The notes under the pieces were generated by a model. That model searched no databases and had not been told where the DNA came from. It saw nothing but the letters and a program-made list of their open reading frames with translations. The position numbers were made by a program, and so were the translations under genes. 64,000 nucleotides of DNA from Pseudomonas bohemica (lineage in GTDB: Bacteria > Pseudomonadota > Gammaproteobacteria > Pseudomonadales > Pseudomonadaceae): NCBI RefSeq assembly GCF_002934685.1, contig NZ_NKHL01000108.1, positions 46,693 through 110,692 on the forward strand, read 5' to 3'. This document shows, piece after piece, positions 25,472 to 35,791 of this stretch (position 1 is its first letter; the number at the start of each line of letters is the position of its first letter).

Positions 25472-27236
25472 GGGGCAGCGCCTCCGCTCGTTCCGCCGCC
25501 TGCAACCAAATCGGCAGACGCCCGGTGGCCAGACCCGTGCAGGCGCTTTCAACGCATTCGGCAAGGCTGGCGAAATGCACGCAACGACCCACCAGACCGG
25601 GCGCGTAATGCGCGTATTTGCCAGAGTTGGTCATCAGATTGCGCGCGGTCGGCGGGATCACCGGCTCGCCGAGCATGCACCAGCAGGTGTCGGTGACGAA
25701 CAGCACACCGAAATCCTCCAGGATGGCGATGTGGCCTGCCTGTTGCGCGCGCTCCAGCGTGGCGCGACCGCAGGTGATGACGATCGCCAGGTTGTCGCGT
25801 TTGCGCCGGCCCTGACAGAGACGGGCGAGGGTGGCGCATTCGCTCAGGGAAAAGTGCGGATTGCCCAGGGTCACCGCATCGACTTCAGGGCTTTGCGCGC
25901 TGTTCAGTTCACGCCAGCTGTGCAGCAGGTCCAGGGCGCTAATGTTCAAAGCTTTGCCTGGCGGGTATCCGCCAAGGGCCGTTTCGGCAGTCGTGGCTTC
26001 GGGTGTCACACCGACGATATGGAACATCGGCGCGGCGGAAGTCGTGGCGAATGCGGCGCCGAAGGCCTTTAGGTCATCCAGGGTCGGCGCTTTGTGTTCC
26101 AGGCCGCAGACCACGGGGATATCGGCGCCGCAGAGCAGGCCGATGTGGTAACCGAGCAGGGGATAGAAACTGTCGTCCAGCGGTCCCAGGTCCGGCATGT
26201 CGATACGCAAGGTCGCCAGGCGCTGTTGGGTCAGGTGGCAACCGATTTTCGGCGCCCGGCCGGTCAGGGCGATGCAGATGTCCAGGTAATCGGGGTATTT
26301 CAGGGTGCGCGCGCCGATCACACTATTGGCGTAGACCACTGCGTTGGATTCGGCCCAGACGATCTGTTCGCCTAGCTCCGGCGCGCTGTCGAGCAGATAC
26401 GGCGCGCAGGTGAAGCTGACCCGCGCGCCCATGTCCAGGTAGGCATCGCCCAACTGGCTGGAAGGCTCTCCCAACGCGGGGTCGACACCCAGTTCACGCC
26501 AGCGGCGCTTGTCCACCGAGATCGAATTGAGGGTGGTCGGCACGCGGACCTTGGCGTCCCAGTCCACCAGTTGCCGGGCGAAGCGCAGACTGGCAGGGCC
26601 GGTATAGATGCAGCCATCGATGTGCGCCTGGGTGATGTCCAGTAGCTCTGTCGCGCCTTGCAGTTCGGCCATGCGCAGGATGATGCCCATTGCCACTTGT
26701 GCGGCCCTGCCATAGGCGCCGTCGAGAACGCTCTGATCCATTTCGGTCAGGCTGATGGCGTGGCTGACGCTGTTGGAATGACGGGGTGCGTGCGCAGTGG
26801 GGAGGGCGGGTGGCGCGCTGTCGAACGCTGTGACGTGATGGTTTTCGACGCGCAGGAATTTCACCTCGCGCAGGGCAGCGAAACCCGCTTCACCGAGGCT
26901 GATGACTGGAAGCGAATGCCCGAACATCTGCTCGGCGACCAGCACGCCCAGGGTGAGGATGTCCTCGACCCGCTCGAACACCAGAGCCGCCGGCGCATGG
27001 CCGTTGAGGATCAGCTCCAGCAGCACGCTGCTGCCGGTGCACGAGCCGCGGCCGCTGGGAATTGCCAGCACTTTGCCGGTGATGATCTGGCCGCTGAGAG
27101 GGTGATGCCGATCGATCACCTCACCTGTGAACGGCTCGACCCCGCCCCAGAAACTGAGGCCGATATCGGCGTACAACAACTCCCCCTGCGCGCTGCCCGC
27201 GACCAGACAGCGCCCGTTCAACGAAACTTCAGACAT
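25464..27236 (-). CDS. lhpI: Aconitase X, cis-3-hydroxyproline dehydratase
   Basis: 590-aa AcnX-type protein in which the small domain (residues 1-~140; PSGRGSCTGSS segment) is fused in front of the large domain. AcnX proteins in bacterial hydroxyproline clusters dehydrate cis-3-hydroxy-L-proline to 1-pyrroline-2-carboxylate. Cysteines likely to serve the metal or cluster site are seen in IGCHLTQ, VCGLEHK and VITCGRAT. Start ATG 27236 with GGAG nine bases upstream. Next steps would need a pyrroline-2-carboxylate reductase, which is not in this window. Confidence 0.85.
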   Translation of the reverse strand: MSEVSLNGRCLVAGSAQGELLYADIGLSFWGGVEPFTGEVIDRHHPLSGQIITGKVLAIPSGRGSCTGSSVLLELILNGHAPAALVFERVEDILTLGVLVAEQMFGHSLPVISLGEAGFAALREVKFLRVENHHVTAFDSAPPALPTAHAPRHSNSVSHAISLTEMDQSVLDGAYGRAAQVAMGIILRMAELQGATELLDITQAHIDGCIYTGPASLRFARQLVDWDAKVRVPTTLNSISVDKRRWRELGVDPALGEPSSQLGDAYLDMGARVSFTCAPYLLDSAPELGEQIVWAESNAVVYANSVIGARTLKYPDYLDICIALTGRAPKIGCHLTQQRLATLRIDMPDLGPLDDSFYPLLGYHIGLLCGADIPVVCGLEHKAPTLDDLKAFGAAFATTSAAPMFHIVGVTPEATTAETALGGYPPGKALNISALDLLHSWRELNSAQSPEVDAVTLGNPHFSLSECATLARLCQGRRKRDNLAIVITCGRATLERAQQAGHIAILEDFGVLFVTDTCWCMLGEPVIPPTARNLMTNSGKYAHYAPGLVGRCVHFASLAECVESACTGLATGRLPIWLQAAERAEALPHV

Positions 27237-27302
27237 CGTGGGCTCCAGGATTGAGAACCTCGGAATTTCGGCATGAGCCGTTGTTATGCCGAACATCGAA
27301 CC

Positions 27303-27396
27303 CGTGTAGGAAACGCCCTTGCCCGTGATTACTGTGTATCAGGCGCTGGTTGTGTATCTGACCCAACGCAATCGCGGGCAAGCGCGTTCCTGCAGG
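27303..27396. repeat. REP doublet (REPIN)
   Basis: GTGTAGGAAACGCCCTTGCC and the inverted ATCGCGGGCAAGCGCGTTCC, between the aconitase-X gene and the binding-protein gene. Confidence 0.75.
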
Positions 27397-27500
27397 TAAT
27401 GTGTCAGGCGCAACTACGTTTGATCGTTTCGAGCGCGGAGCGTCGCGGGATGCATTCCACGCCGAGCATGGCAACGATCAGAACTGTGGTCCTACCTCGA

Positions 27501-28319
27501 TCAGTAATAAACCCCGGGCACGGTCAGGTTGGCGGGCTTGATGTCATCACCCACCCACTTCTTCCACAGTTCGTCATAACGACCGGTGCGCACCTGTTGG
27601 TTGACGAACAGATTCAGATAATGGATCAGGCCGTACTCGTTGCGTTTCGCCGCCAGTGACACGTAATCGATAACGTACGGTGCGTTGCCAGCGACTTTCA
27701 GGCCCTTGTATTTGCCAGACTTCAGGGTCGCGGCCGCCACGGTGTTGGTCACCACGGTGGCATCGATATGGCCCTGGGCGACGGCGAGGATGGTGTCGTT
27801 CTGCGTCTGGTAGGCGCGGAAGCTGCCGGTGCCCCAGGCTTTCTGGTCTTTCTCCAGCGCGATGGCTTCATAGGTGCCGCTGGTGTTGCCGACGTTCTTG
27901 CCCTTGAGGTCTTCATATTTGCTGATATTGGTGTTGTCGCGAGTCAGCACCACCATCTGAAAGGCGAAGTAGGGAATGGTCATGCCCACGGTCTTGGCGC
28001 GTTCCAGCGTGTCGGAGGTCGAGGCCACGATTACATCGGCACGCCCGGACACCAGCGCCGGGATACGGTCGGGAAACGGCGTTTCGACCACCTCGGCGGT
28101 CACACCCAGCACCTTCGCCAGGTCATTGCAGTAATCGACGTCAAATCCGACCGGGTTGTTCTTGTCGTCCCGGGAACCCATTGGCGGGAAATCCAGGGTG
28201 ACAGCGCAGCGCAGTTTGCCGGAGTCGATGATGTCGTCGAGCTTGTCGGCAAAGGCCACGTTGATGATCGATGAGCTCATTACGGCGAGGAGGGCTACTG
28301 CAACAGCATGCTTTTTCAT
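27501..28319 (-). CDS. Periplasmic amino-acid binding protein
   Basis: 272-aa SBP_bac_3 family protein with a signal peptide (residues 1-24, cleavage near VAFA-D). Contains the family signature GFDVDYCNDLAKVLG. Companion of the two permeases and ATPase further left, from which it is separated by the aconitase-X gene. GAGGC stands before the ATG. The CGTATACG palindrome at 28367 overlaps its promoter region. Ligand inferred from context: hydroxyproline or a related imino acid. Confidence 0.9.
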   Translation of the reverse strand: MKKHAVAVALLAVMSSSIINVAFADKLDDIIDSGKLRCAVTLDFPPMGSRDDKNNPVGFDVDYCNDLAKVLGVTAEVVETPFPDRIPALVSGRADVIVASTSDTLERAKTVGMTIPYFAFQMVVLTRDNTNISKYEDLKGKNVGNTSGTYEAIALEKDQKAWGTGSFRAYQTQNDTILAVAQGHIDATVVTNTVAAATLKSGKYKGLKVAGNAPYVIDYVSLAAKRNEYGLIHYLNLFVNQQVRTGRYDELWKKWVGDDIKPANLTVPGVYY

Positions 28320-28361
28320 AGAAGCCTCGGTGGATGCAAGTAATGGAACGGTCGGATAAGT

Positions 28362-28379
28362 AATTTCGTATACGATATT
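28362..28379 (-). promoter_or_regulatory. Candidate GntR operator at binding-protein gene
   Basis: AATTTCGTATACGATATT contains CGTATACG (28367-28374), 48 bp upstream of the binding-protein start; the extended flanks AATTT/ATATT add further symmetry. Confidence 0.65.
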
Positions 28380-28508
28380 TTCTATGCACGTGGCGTGCCT
28401 GTTTTGCCACGCTGGCTTGAGGACGTTGGATCGCAGGTTGTGGGAGTCAGGGGGAATTCTGAGTAGGGCGATGGTGTTACATAAAGGAGCAAAAACGCAG
28501 GACGTGCT

Positions 28509-29273
28509 TCATAGATGCACGTCTGCCCCCTGCGACTCCCGATACGCGCTCGGCGACACCCCGGTCAGCGCCCGAAACTGCCGACTGAACGCGCTGTGGT
28601 CGGTGTACCCGCACCTGAGCGCCACTTCGGTGATCGACAGATTCTCCCGCAGCAGCCGTGACGCTTCACCGAGCCGCGCCTTGTGAATCATCTGGCGGGG
28701 CGTCAGCTGGAAAATGCGTTTGCAGTGGCGCTCCAGCTGAGCGATGGACAGCCCGGCAATGGCTGTCAATTCTTGCAGCGTGATAGGGCGGGAAAAGTGT
28801 TCGCGGATGTAGGCATCGACCTCGGCCAGCTTCTGATAGGCCGGATGCGATTGCAGGATTTGCAGGTCCCGCGAGATGCCCGCCAGGCCGATGATCGCGC
28901 CGTGGCAGTCGCGCAGGGCGATCTTGTGAGTCAGGCACCAGATCGGCTGGTTGCCGTAATAAAGGTGCAGCTCCAGTTGATCGCTCAGCTGTCTGCCATC
29001 GGCCAGCACCCGGCGATCCTGCGCGGTGTACAAGGGGCCGAAGCGCGCCGGAAAGACATCCTCGGCGGTACGCCCCACCAACTGATGCTTGTCCTTGAAG
29101 CCGCAGCGCTGCACCAGTGTCTGATTAACCAGCGCATAACGCGCCTGGGCATCCTTGACGAAAAACACCACGCCGGGAATGGCATCCAGCAAGGGCGCCA
29201 CCAGCTCAAGGCTGCCGAGCAGTTGATCGAGGTTGTGCAGGGGCGCGGCGGGGATCAGGTCGATCATGTTCAC
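28509..29273 (-). CDS. PAS-containing AraC-family regulator, LhpR-like
   Basis: 254 aa. N-terminal PAS_4-type domain (residues ~20-135; VVFFVKDAQARYALVN, GLAGISRDL) and C-terminal AraC-type double helix-turn-helix (TEVALRCGYTDHSAFSRQF, GVSPSAYRES). An AraC-type activator (LhpR) that senses hydroxyproline sits in the equivalent P. aeruginosa cluster. GTG start at 29273 or ATG at 29267; neither has a strong ribosome site. Confidence 0.85.
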   Translation of the reverse strand: MNMIDLIPAAPLHNLDQLLGSLELVAPLLDAIPGVVFFVKDAQARYALVNQTLVQRCGFKDKHQLVGRTAEDVFPARFGPLYTAQDRRVLADGRQLSDQLELHLYYGNQPIWCLTHKIALRDCHGAIIGLAGISRDLQILQSHPAYQKLAEVDAYIREHFSRPITLQELTAIAGLSIAQLERHCKRIFQLTPRQMIHKARLGEASRLLRENLSITEVALRCGYTDHSAFSRQFRALTGVSPSAYRESQGADVHL

Positions 29274-29306
29274 GAGCGGGACGGCCAGGCTGAAGGACTG
29301 CGCCGA

Positions 29307-30560
29307 TCATGCGACATCTTCATCCAGACACGCCAGCGTCGCGATTCGCGCAGGACTGAACGGTGGGCGCAGTTGAGGCGGTTCCCAGCCGAGCAGCGTT
29401 TGCCCGGCAGTTGCGCAGATGCGTCCCTGACACGCGCCCATCCCGCAGCGGGTGTTAAGTTTGGCGGCGGTCCAGCTGCTGTGATTCGCGAGCTCAGCGT
29501 AGGGCACGTCCTCGCAACGGCAGACCAGGGTATCCGGTTTCGCCAGCTTTTTCAGTGCAGGATTGAGGGCGAAGGCGCGATTCAGGCGGTCTGCAAAGTT
29601 TTGCCAATGTTTACGTTCAGGCCACAGTTTCCGGGCCTGAGCCCGCTGCCCGAGCGCCGCCAGCCCGGCGATTCGGCCCTCGACCAGCGCCAGTTCGCTG
29701 CCACCAAAACCGCTGCATTCGCCTGCTGCGTAATGATCGGCAACGCTGCTGGCTTGCCATTGATCAACGAAGATCGCCCGATGCTCGATGCGGCAACCCA
29801 GGGCCGTGGCGATCTCCACATTCGGCACCAGACCGAACCCACAGGCGAGACGATCGCAAGCAATTTCATGGACGCGATCACCCAGTTGTACACGCACCGC
29901 TTCCAGCCGATCCACGCCCGATGCCGCCAGCACATGAGCCGACGTGCGATACACGCCGCTGGCTAAATCAAGCGCTTGAATCATCTTGTTCGGCCAACGC
30001 CACAGTCCCGCGCCGAACCTGGCAACGTCACCCAATGACGCCTGTTCGGCGATGCGCACGACCTCAGCGCCGTTCTTCTTCGCAGTGGCCGCTGCCGCCA
30101 GCAACAAAGGTCCGCTGCCCGCGATCACGATGCGTTCCCCCGCCACCGGCAAGCCACCTTTGATCAACGCCTGCAACGCGCCCGCGCCGGTGACGCCGGG
30201 CAAGGACCAGCCGGGGAAGGGCAGCAGCAGCTCCCGCGCACCCGTGCAAACGATGAGTTTGTCGTACGCCAGGACCCAACCCTCTTCAGCGTTTTCCAGC
30301 AGCAGGCGTTTGGTCCCGGCGAAGGCGACCACCTTGCTCGCGCTGTGCAACTGAATATTGCCGTGGCGTTGAAGCCGAGCGCGCATCTGACGGGCGGACG
30401 CAGACAGCCGAGCCTGCGGACCGTCGCGCCAGATTTGGCCGCCCGGCAGTGGGTTGTCGTCAATGATTGCGATGCTAATTGCGCTGGGCGCCGCGGCCAG
30501 CGCTGCCGCCATTCCGGCAGGGCCTGCGCCGATGATCAATAGATCGACATGTTGCGTCAT
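29307..30560 (-). CDS. lhpE: D-hydroxyproline dehydrogenase FAD/NAD subunit
   Basis: 417-aa flavoprotein with N-terminal Rossmann motif (LLIIGAGPAGMAAALAAA), a second dinucleotide motif (IVIAGSGPLLLAAA), and a C-terminal BFD-like [2Fe-2S] domain (CRCEDV then RCGMGACQGRIC). In hydroxyproline clusters it works with the ferredoxin-like and DAAO-like subunits beside it to oxidise cis-4-hydroxy-D-proline. ATG 30560; overlaps the 2Fe-2S subunit by 4 nt. Confidence 0.85.
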   Translation of the reverse strand: MTQHVDLLIIGAGPAGMAAALAAAPSAISIAIIDDNPLPGGQIWRDGPQARLSASARQMRARLQRHGNIQLHSASKVVAFAGTKRLLLENAEEGWVLAYDKLIVCTGARELLLPFPGWSLPGVTGAGALQALIKGGLPVAGERIVIAGSGPLLLAAAATAKKNGAEVVRIAEQASLGDVARFGAGLWRWPNKMIQALDLASGVYRTSAHVLAASGVDRLEAVRVQLGDRVHEIACDRLACGFGLVPNVEIATALGCRIEHRAIFVDQWQASSVADHYAAGECSGFGGSELALVEGRIAGLAALGQRAQARKLWPERKHWQNFADRLNRAFALNPALKKLAKPDTLVCRCEDVPYAELANHSSWTAAKLNTRCGMGACQGRICATAGQTLLGWEPPQLRPPFSPARIATLACLDEDVA

Positions 30561-30793
30561 GACCGCGTCTGCACCTGCATGCCCTCGCGGCAGATCGTCT
30601 GGCAGGCCAGTCGGCGCAGGCCGTCGATGTTCACCCGGCATTCCTGGCAAATCCCCATGCCGCATAACGGTGCCCGACGTTGGCCGCTGACCGAGGTGCG
30701 GCTACAACGGTCGCCGCTGGACATCAACGCTGCGGCGACAGTGGTGCCTTGGGCGAAGCGAAAGGGCTGACCGTCGATGCTCAATTCAGGCAT
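30557..30793 (-). CDS. lhpF: Small [2Fe-2S] subunit of dehydrogenase
   Basis: 78-aa Fer2_4-type protein. Ligand cysteines are visible in DRCSRTS, PLCGMGICQECRV and LACQT. GGAG eight bases before the ATG. It overlaps its neighbours by 8 and 4 nt, which argues for a stoichiometric three-subunit complex. Confidence 0.87.
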   Translation of the reverse strand: MPELSIDGQPFRFAQGTTVAAALMSSGDRCSRTSVSGQRRAPLCGMGICQECRVNIDGLRRLACQTICREGMQVQTRS

Positions 30794-31919
30794 GGGCGCA
30801 GGCTCCGATAAAACGTTGTGGCAGATAGGCGTTAAGGTGCGCTTGCAACGCGGTGGGCGGCGGGTTGCGCAACAGTTGAGCGGCGAGCAGCTTCGCGGTG
30901 CCGGTGGCCGTGGTCACGCCCAAACCCTCATGACCAACCGCCAGCCACAAACCGGGTTGGGTCGGGTGCTCGCCAATCAGCGGCTGGCCGTCTGGACTTG
31001 CAGAGCGAAAGCCGGTCCAGCTGCGAATGCCGTTCAGGCCGCCCAGACCGGGCAGGAACTCCATCGCCCGACGCAGCATCCGCCCCAGCATGGCCGCGTC
31101 GACGGCCGGGTCATGATTGTCGAACTGCCGGGACGAGCCGACGAACAATTGCCCGGTCGGACGTTGCTGCACGTTGAACGCCACCGATGGGCCATTGCCT
31201 TTGTGGGCGCTGGTGACATAACCCAGCTCGACCAGCGTATGGCTGATCTGCGCCGGGTAGCGGTCGGTGATCAGCAAGTGGCCCTTCTTGGCTTGCAGCG
31301 GCAGATCGGCGCACAACTCGCCCGCGTAGATGCCGCTGGCGAGTACCACGGCCGTGGCCTTCAACCATTGGCCACTGGCCAGAAGCACCCGATTGCCCTG
31401 GACTTCGACGACCTGCGCCTGCTGCTGATGCACGCGCTCGGGCTGGCGCTGCAACAGCCAGCGCGCCGCATTGGGTGCATAGAGGATGCCGTCGCCGCTG
31501 ACTTTCAGGGCGCCGAACAGACCGGGACGCAGTGAGGGTTCGCCATGTGCCAGCGCTTCGCCGGTCATCAGTTCGCAGCCAAGCCCGAACGCGCTCAATG
31601 CCGAATGCTTGCGCTCGGCCTCGGCCATTTCTTCTTCGTTGCAAGCCAGCCAAAGCGTGCCGTTATTGCGCATCGCGCAGTTGTCAGGCATCTGCGGCGC
31701 CAGTTCGCGCCATAACCGTACCGAGTATTCACCCAGCGCCAGCTCGGCCGGGCTGTGGTCCAGCACCACCAGATGGCCCATGCCCGCAGCGGTGGCGGCT
31801 GGGCGCTGGCAATCAAGCACCAGTACATCCAGGCCGTGGCTGGTCAGTTCATTCGCGCAGGCCGCGCCGATAATCCCGCCGCCGATGATGATCACATCCG
31901 CGGCATGACCCTGGATCAC
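30786..31919 (-). CDS. lhpB: DAAO-like FAD subunit of D-hydroxyproline dehydrogenase
   Basis: 377-aa DAO-superfamily flavoprotein: N-terminal GxGxxG ([14 protein letters not shown]) and C-terminal [14 protein letters not shown] motif. Start is GTG at 31919 overlapping the epimerase stop (GTGA). A much longer frame to 32606 is only the shadow of the epimerase. Its partner subunits follow directly. Confidence 0.87.
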   Translation of the reverse strand: MIQGHAADVIIIGGGIIGAACANELTSHGLDVLVLDCQRPAATAAGMGHLVVLDHSPAELALGEYSVRLWRELAPQMPDNCAMRNNGTLWLACNEEEMAEAERKHSALSAFGLGCELMTGEALAHGEPSLRPGLFGALKVSGDGILYAPNAARWLLQRQPERVHQQQAQVVEVQGNRVLLASGQWLKATAVVLASGIYAGELCADLPLQAKKGHLLITDRYPAQISHTLVELGYVTSAHKGNGPSVAFNVQQRPTGQLFVGSSRQFDNHDPAVDAAMLGRMLRRAMEFLPGLGGLNGIRSWTGFRSASPDGQPLIGEHPTQPGLWLAVGHEGLGVTTATGTAKLLAAQLLRNPPPTALQAHLNAYLPQRFIGACAHA

Positions 31920-32866
31920 GAACGGATGCCCCAGGCGAACGGATCTTCGTCGTCCAGCAACAAGGTGGCTTCGGCACTGATATAGGCGCGGCCGCGGATG
32001 GTGGGCACGATGCGGTCGCCCATCCGACGCTCGCCGTGCTGCCATTGAAAACTGCCTTCGAACTGGCTGCCGATGACGCTGGCCTGATTCCAGATCGCGC
32101 CGGGCTCGAGTTTGCCGTCGGCCGCCAGACACGCCAGTTTGGCGCTGGTGCCGGTGCCGCACGGGGACCGGTCGTAGGCTTTGCCGGGACACAGCACGAA
32201 GTTGCGGCTGTCGGCCTGATCGTCGTCGGCGAACAGCTCGATGTGGTCGATGATGCCGCCGTCCTCGCCGCGAACCCCTTGGCTCTCCAGCGCCTGACGT
32301 ACCTTCCAGGTGTAATCGGTGAGGGCATCGAGGTTGTCGCCGGTGACGCTCAGGCCGTGATCGGCAACCAGGAAAAACCAGTTGCCGCCCCAAGCGATGT
32401 CGCCGGTCACATTGCCGAGGCCGGGCACATCGACGATGAAGTTCTTGCGGTAGCGATAGGACGGCACGTTGTCGACGCTCACCGAACGGTCGTCGTGCAG
32501 CGTCGCCTGGACCGTGCCCACTGGCGTTTCGATGCGATGCACGCCGGGGCCGATCTTGCCCAGATGCGCCAGTGACACCACAAGGCCGATAGTGCCGTGG
32601 CCGCACATGCCCAGATAGCCGGTGTTGTTGAAAAAGATCACCCCGGCGCAGGCCCCGGGGTCGACAGGTTTACACAGCAGTGCGCCCACCAGCACGTCGC
32701 TGCCACGGGGCTCCAGCACCGTCGCTGCACGCCAGTCATCGAATTCATCGGCCAGCAACCGGCGACGCTCTGCCATGCTGCCGTTGCCGAGGTCGGGAAA
32801 CCCGTCGAGTACCAGCCGCGTAGGTTCGCCGCCGGTGTGGGAATCGAGGATCTGGATGCGCTTCAT
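31916..32866 (-). CDS. lhpA: 4-hydroxyproline 2-epimerase
   Basis: 316 aa. Converts trans-4-hydroxy-L-proline to cis-4-hydroxy-D-proline, the entry step. Catalytic pair C88 (MCGHGTIG) and C236 (YDRSPCGTG), the positions known for Pseudomonas 4Hyp[11 protein letters not shown] near the N-terminus is characteristic. It is the first gene of the lhpABFE run and must carry the promoter, yet no GTATAC palindrome was found in its 279-bp upstream region. Confidence 0.95.
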   Translation of the reverse strand: MKRIQILDSHTGGEPTRLVLDGFPDLGNGSMAERRRLLADEFDDWRAATVLEPRGSDVLVGALLCKPVDPGACAGVIFFNNTGYLGMCGHGTIGLVVSLAHLGKIGPGVHRIETPVGTVQATLHDDRSVSVDNVPSYRYRKNFIVDVPGLGNVTGDIAWGGNWFFLVADHGLSVTGDNLDALTDYTWKVRQALESQGVRGEDGGIIDHIELFADDDQADSRNFVLCPGKAYDRSPCGTGTSAKLACLAADGKLEPGAIWNQASVIGSQFEGSFQWQHGERRMGDRIVPTIRGRAYISAEATLLLDDEDPFAWGIRS

Positions 32867-32919
32867 GTGTTTATCCCAAGTTGTAGAAGATTGCCCAGTT
32901 CAACCGGCTGACGCCGGAC

Positions 32920-33013
32920 CCTGTGGGAGTGAGCTTGCTCACTAGGGGGCGGTAAATTCACAACAATTTCAGCGCCTGAAACTCAGCCTTCGTGAGCAAG
33001 CTCACGCCCTCAG
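32920..33013. repeat. REP doublet (REPIN)
   Basis: GTGGGAGTGAGCTTGCTCAC and TTCGTGAGCAAGCTCACGCC between the epimerase and gntR genes. The rest of the gap, to 33145, holds nothing recognised. Confidence 0.8.
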
Positions 33014-33145
33014 CTGATGGGCCGGGCGCTGGATTCATGTCGGTTGCGTCGCGATAAGAACCGGGTTCAGATTGGCGGGAATCCAGGGCGCAGTCTTGAC
33101 CGATTTCATCCAGGGTAATGACGAAATCGGCACAGTCGCAGAGGA

Positions 33146-33829
33146 TCAGATTTCGCTGATGGCCGCATTGGGCAGGTGGGCATAGAGCGCGCGGCAGACA
33201 CCGATGATGTGGTGTTCGATCAGTTCGGCGGCTTTGTCCACGTCACGATCGGCACAGGCCTTGAGGATTTCTCGGTGTTCCTGGTCGGCCCTTTCCTTGC
33301 CCTCTTCGAAGCTCATCTGCACCCGCAGGTAACGTTCGACCTTGTCGTGGATCGAGCGAATCATGTTCAGCAGAAACGGCCGTTGGGCCGCTTCATAGAG
33401 GCAGGTATGGAAGGCCCAGTTCAGTTCGGCCCATCGCCCGATATCGTCATCGCCAACGAACTCGTCGCAGATGGCGCTGGCCTGATCGATCTGTGCCTGG
33501 GTCAGCCTTGGCACGGCCAGACGAATCGCCTGAACCTCCAGCAGCACCCGCACCTCGAAGATCTGCGCCAGTTCCGGCTCGGAAATCCGCGTCACCACCG
33601 CGCCCTTGTTGCGCTGGAACTGCACCAGGCCTTCGGCTTCGAGCCTTTTCAGCGCTTCCCTGACCGGAATCTTGCTGACATTGAAGACGCGGGCGATGTC
33701 GTCCTGACGGATCGGCTCGTCTTCGGCGAACTGGCCGGAAATGATCGACTCGCGCAGATGTTTGGCGATGACCTCGGACGCAGAGGGCGCGACACCGAGG
33801 TTGGGAGCGTCAGGAAGAAGGAAAGGCAC
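33146..33829 (-). CDS. GntR-family regulator, FCD type
   Basis: 227 aa. N-terminal winged helix (IRQDDIARVFNVSKIPVREA) and all-alpha FCD ligand domain with the metal-type residues in ELNWAFHTCLYEA and EHREILKACADRD. GTG start. The palindrome at 33865 is 36 bp upstream, suggesting autoregulation; the same site recurs before the binding protein and deaminase genes. Probably a repressor relieved by a hydroxyproline-pathway metabolite. Confidence 0.87.
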   Translation of the reverse strand: MPFLLPDAPNLGVAPSASEVIAKHLRESIISGQFAEDEPIRQDDIARVFNVSKIPVREALKRLEAEGLVQFQRNKGAVVTRISEPELAQIFEVRVLLEVQAIRLAVPRLTQAQIDQASAICDEFVGDDDIGRWAELNWAFHTCLYEAAQRPFLLNMIRSIHDKVERYLRVQMSFEEGKERADQEHREILKACADRDVDKAAELIEHHIIGVCRALYAHLPNAAISEI

Positions 33830-33860
33830 GCGAGCGACTCAGGCAGTGGACGAATGCCGG

Positions 33861-33876
33861 ATATTGTATACGACCT
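33861..33876 (-). promoter_or_regulatory. Candidate GntR autoregulatory operator
   Basis: ATATTGTATACGACCT: GTATAC core with one arm changed (TGTATACG), 36 bp before the gntR start. Confidence 0.6.
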
Positions 33877-33921
33877 CCGATTCGTTACACCTGATGTGCC
33901 GTGCTGGCGTGAGAAAAAAGA

Positions 33922-34593
33922 TCAGTGGTTGACCGTGAACGACAGCATCATCGACAGCTGGCACATCGGGCGGCCGCTTTGGGCGTGCCATTGGTTGAAC
34001 GCCGCCTGCACCGCCGCCTGATCGCGCTGGCTGCTGGGCACTTTGTCGACGATGTTCTGAGCGTTGAGCGCGGCCACGACGTCGTAGCTCGGGATGAACG
34101 TGTCCTTACCCACCATGCGCAGGAAACGCGGGGCCGACAGCCCTCCCATCTGGTTGCCGTGTTTGAACAGGTAACGCCACAGACCGACGATATCGGTCAC
34201 CGGCCAATCGGCGATGAAGTTGCCGAAGCTGCCGTGCTCCTGAGCGATGTCGAGAATCAACTGTGCATTGCGCGGCACACTCTTGAGCTTGCCGAGATGG
34301 CGAATGATCCGCGCGTCCTGCATCAGCCGCTCAAGATGATCGGCACCCATCAGCACGACCTTTTCCGGATCGAAACCAAAGAACACCTGCTCGAAAGCCG
34401 GCCATTTGGCATCCACCAGGCTGTGCTTCAGACCCGCACGAAACACTCGCAGGGCCATGGTCGACAGGTAGCGATCATCGCTAAGGGCCCTGAGTTTTTT
34501 CGGCGTGGCGGGAGTCGGCAGATGCGCTTCGAGCGCGGCGGCGGAACCAAAGCGATTGAGGCAGTATTCATTGAGCCATTTGTAGTCTTGCAT
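33922..34593 (-). CDS. DNA-3-methyladenine glycosylase I family protein
   Basis: 223-aa Tag-family base-excision enzyme (Adenine_glyco). The motif DARIIRHLGKLKSVPRNA is the family core. It differs from E. coli Tag by lacking the N-terminal Cys zinc-snap and having other N- and C-terminal parts, so substrate range is uncertain. Start ATG 34593 with GGAGAGGG in front. The 140 bp on to wrbA hold nothing obvious. Confidence 0.82.
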   Translation of the reverse strand: MQDYKWLNEYCLNRFGSAAALEAHLPTPATPKKLRALSDDRYLSTMALRVFRAGLKHSLVDAKWPAFEQVFFGFDPEKVVLMGADHLERLMQDARIIRHLGKLKSVPRNAQLILDIAQEHGSFGNFIADWPVTDIVGLWRYLFKHGNQMGGLSAPRFLRMVGKDTFIPSYDVVAALNAQNIVDKVPSSQRDQAAVQAAFNQWHAQSGRPMCQLSMMLSFTVNH

Positions 34594-34733
34594 GCCCTCT
34601 CCAAGAAAATTCATATGCGCTGCGAGATCTGCGGGCCTGCCCTGACTGGCGACGCGACCTTCGTGACTGGGACAGATGCCTGATCCGATACCGGGTGCAC
34701 CGGCAAGCAGGCCTGCCCCATCCCTTGGGCTTC

Positions 34734-35689
<956 letters not shown>

Positions 35690-35791
35690 TTGCGGGTCGC
35701 ATCTTTCGTGAAGTGGCGGGTATTCTACAGGCGTCTCGATAAAGACCAAACTAAGGTCCGCATCGCGTTTTCAATGAAAGGAACAAGCATC

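Noticed and set aside
30786..32606. 606-aa version of the DAAO-like protein
   Set aside because: Its first ~229 residues are the shadow of the epimerase gene; the GTG overlapping the epimerase stop is the real start.
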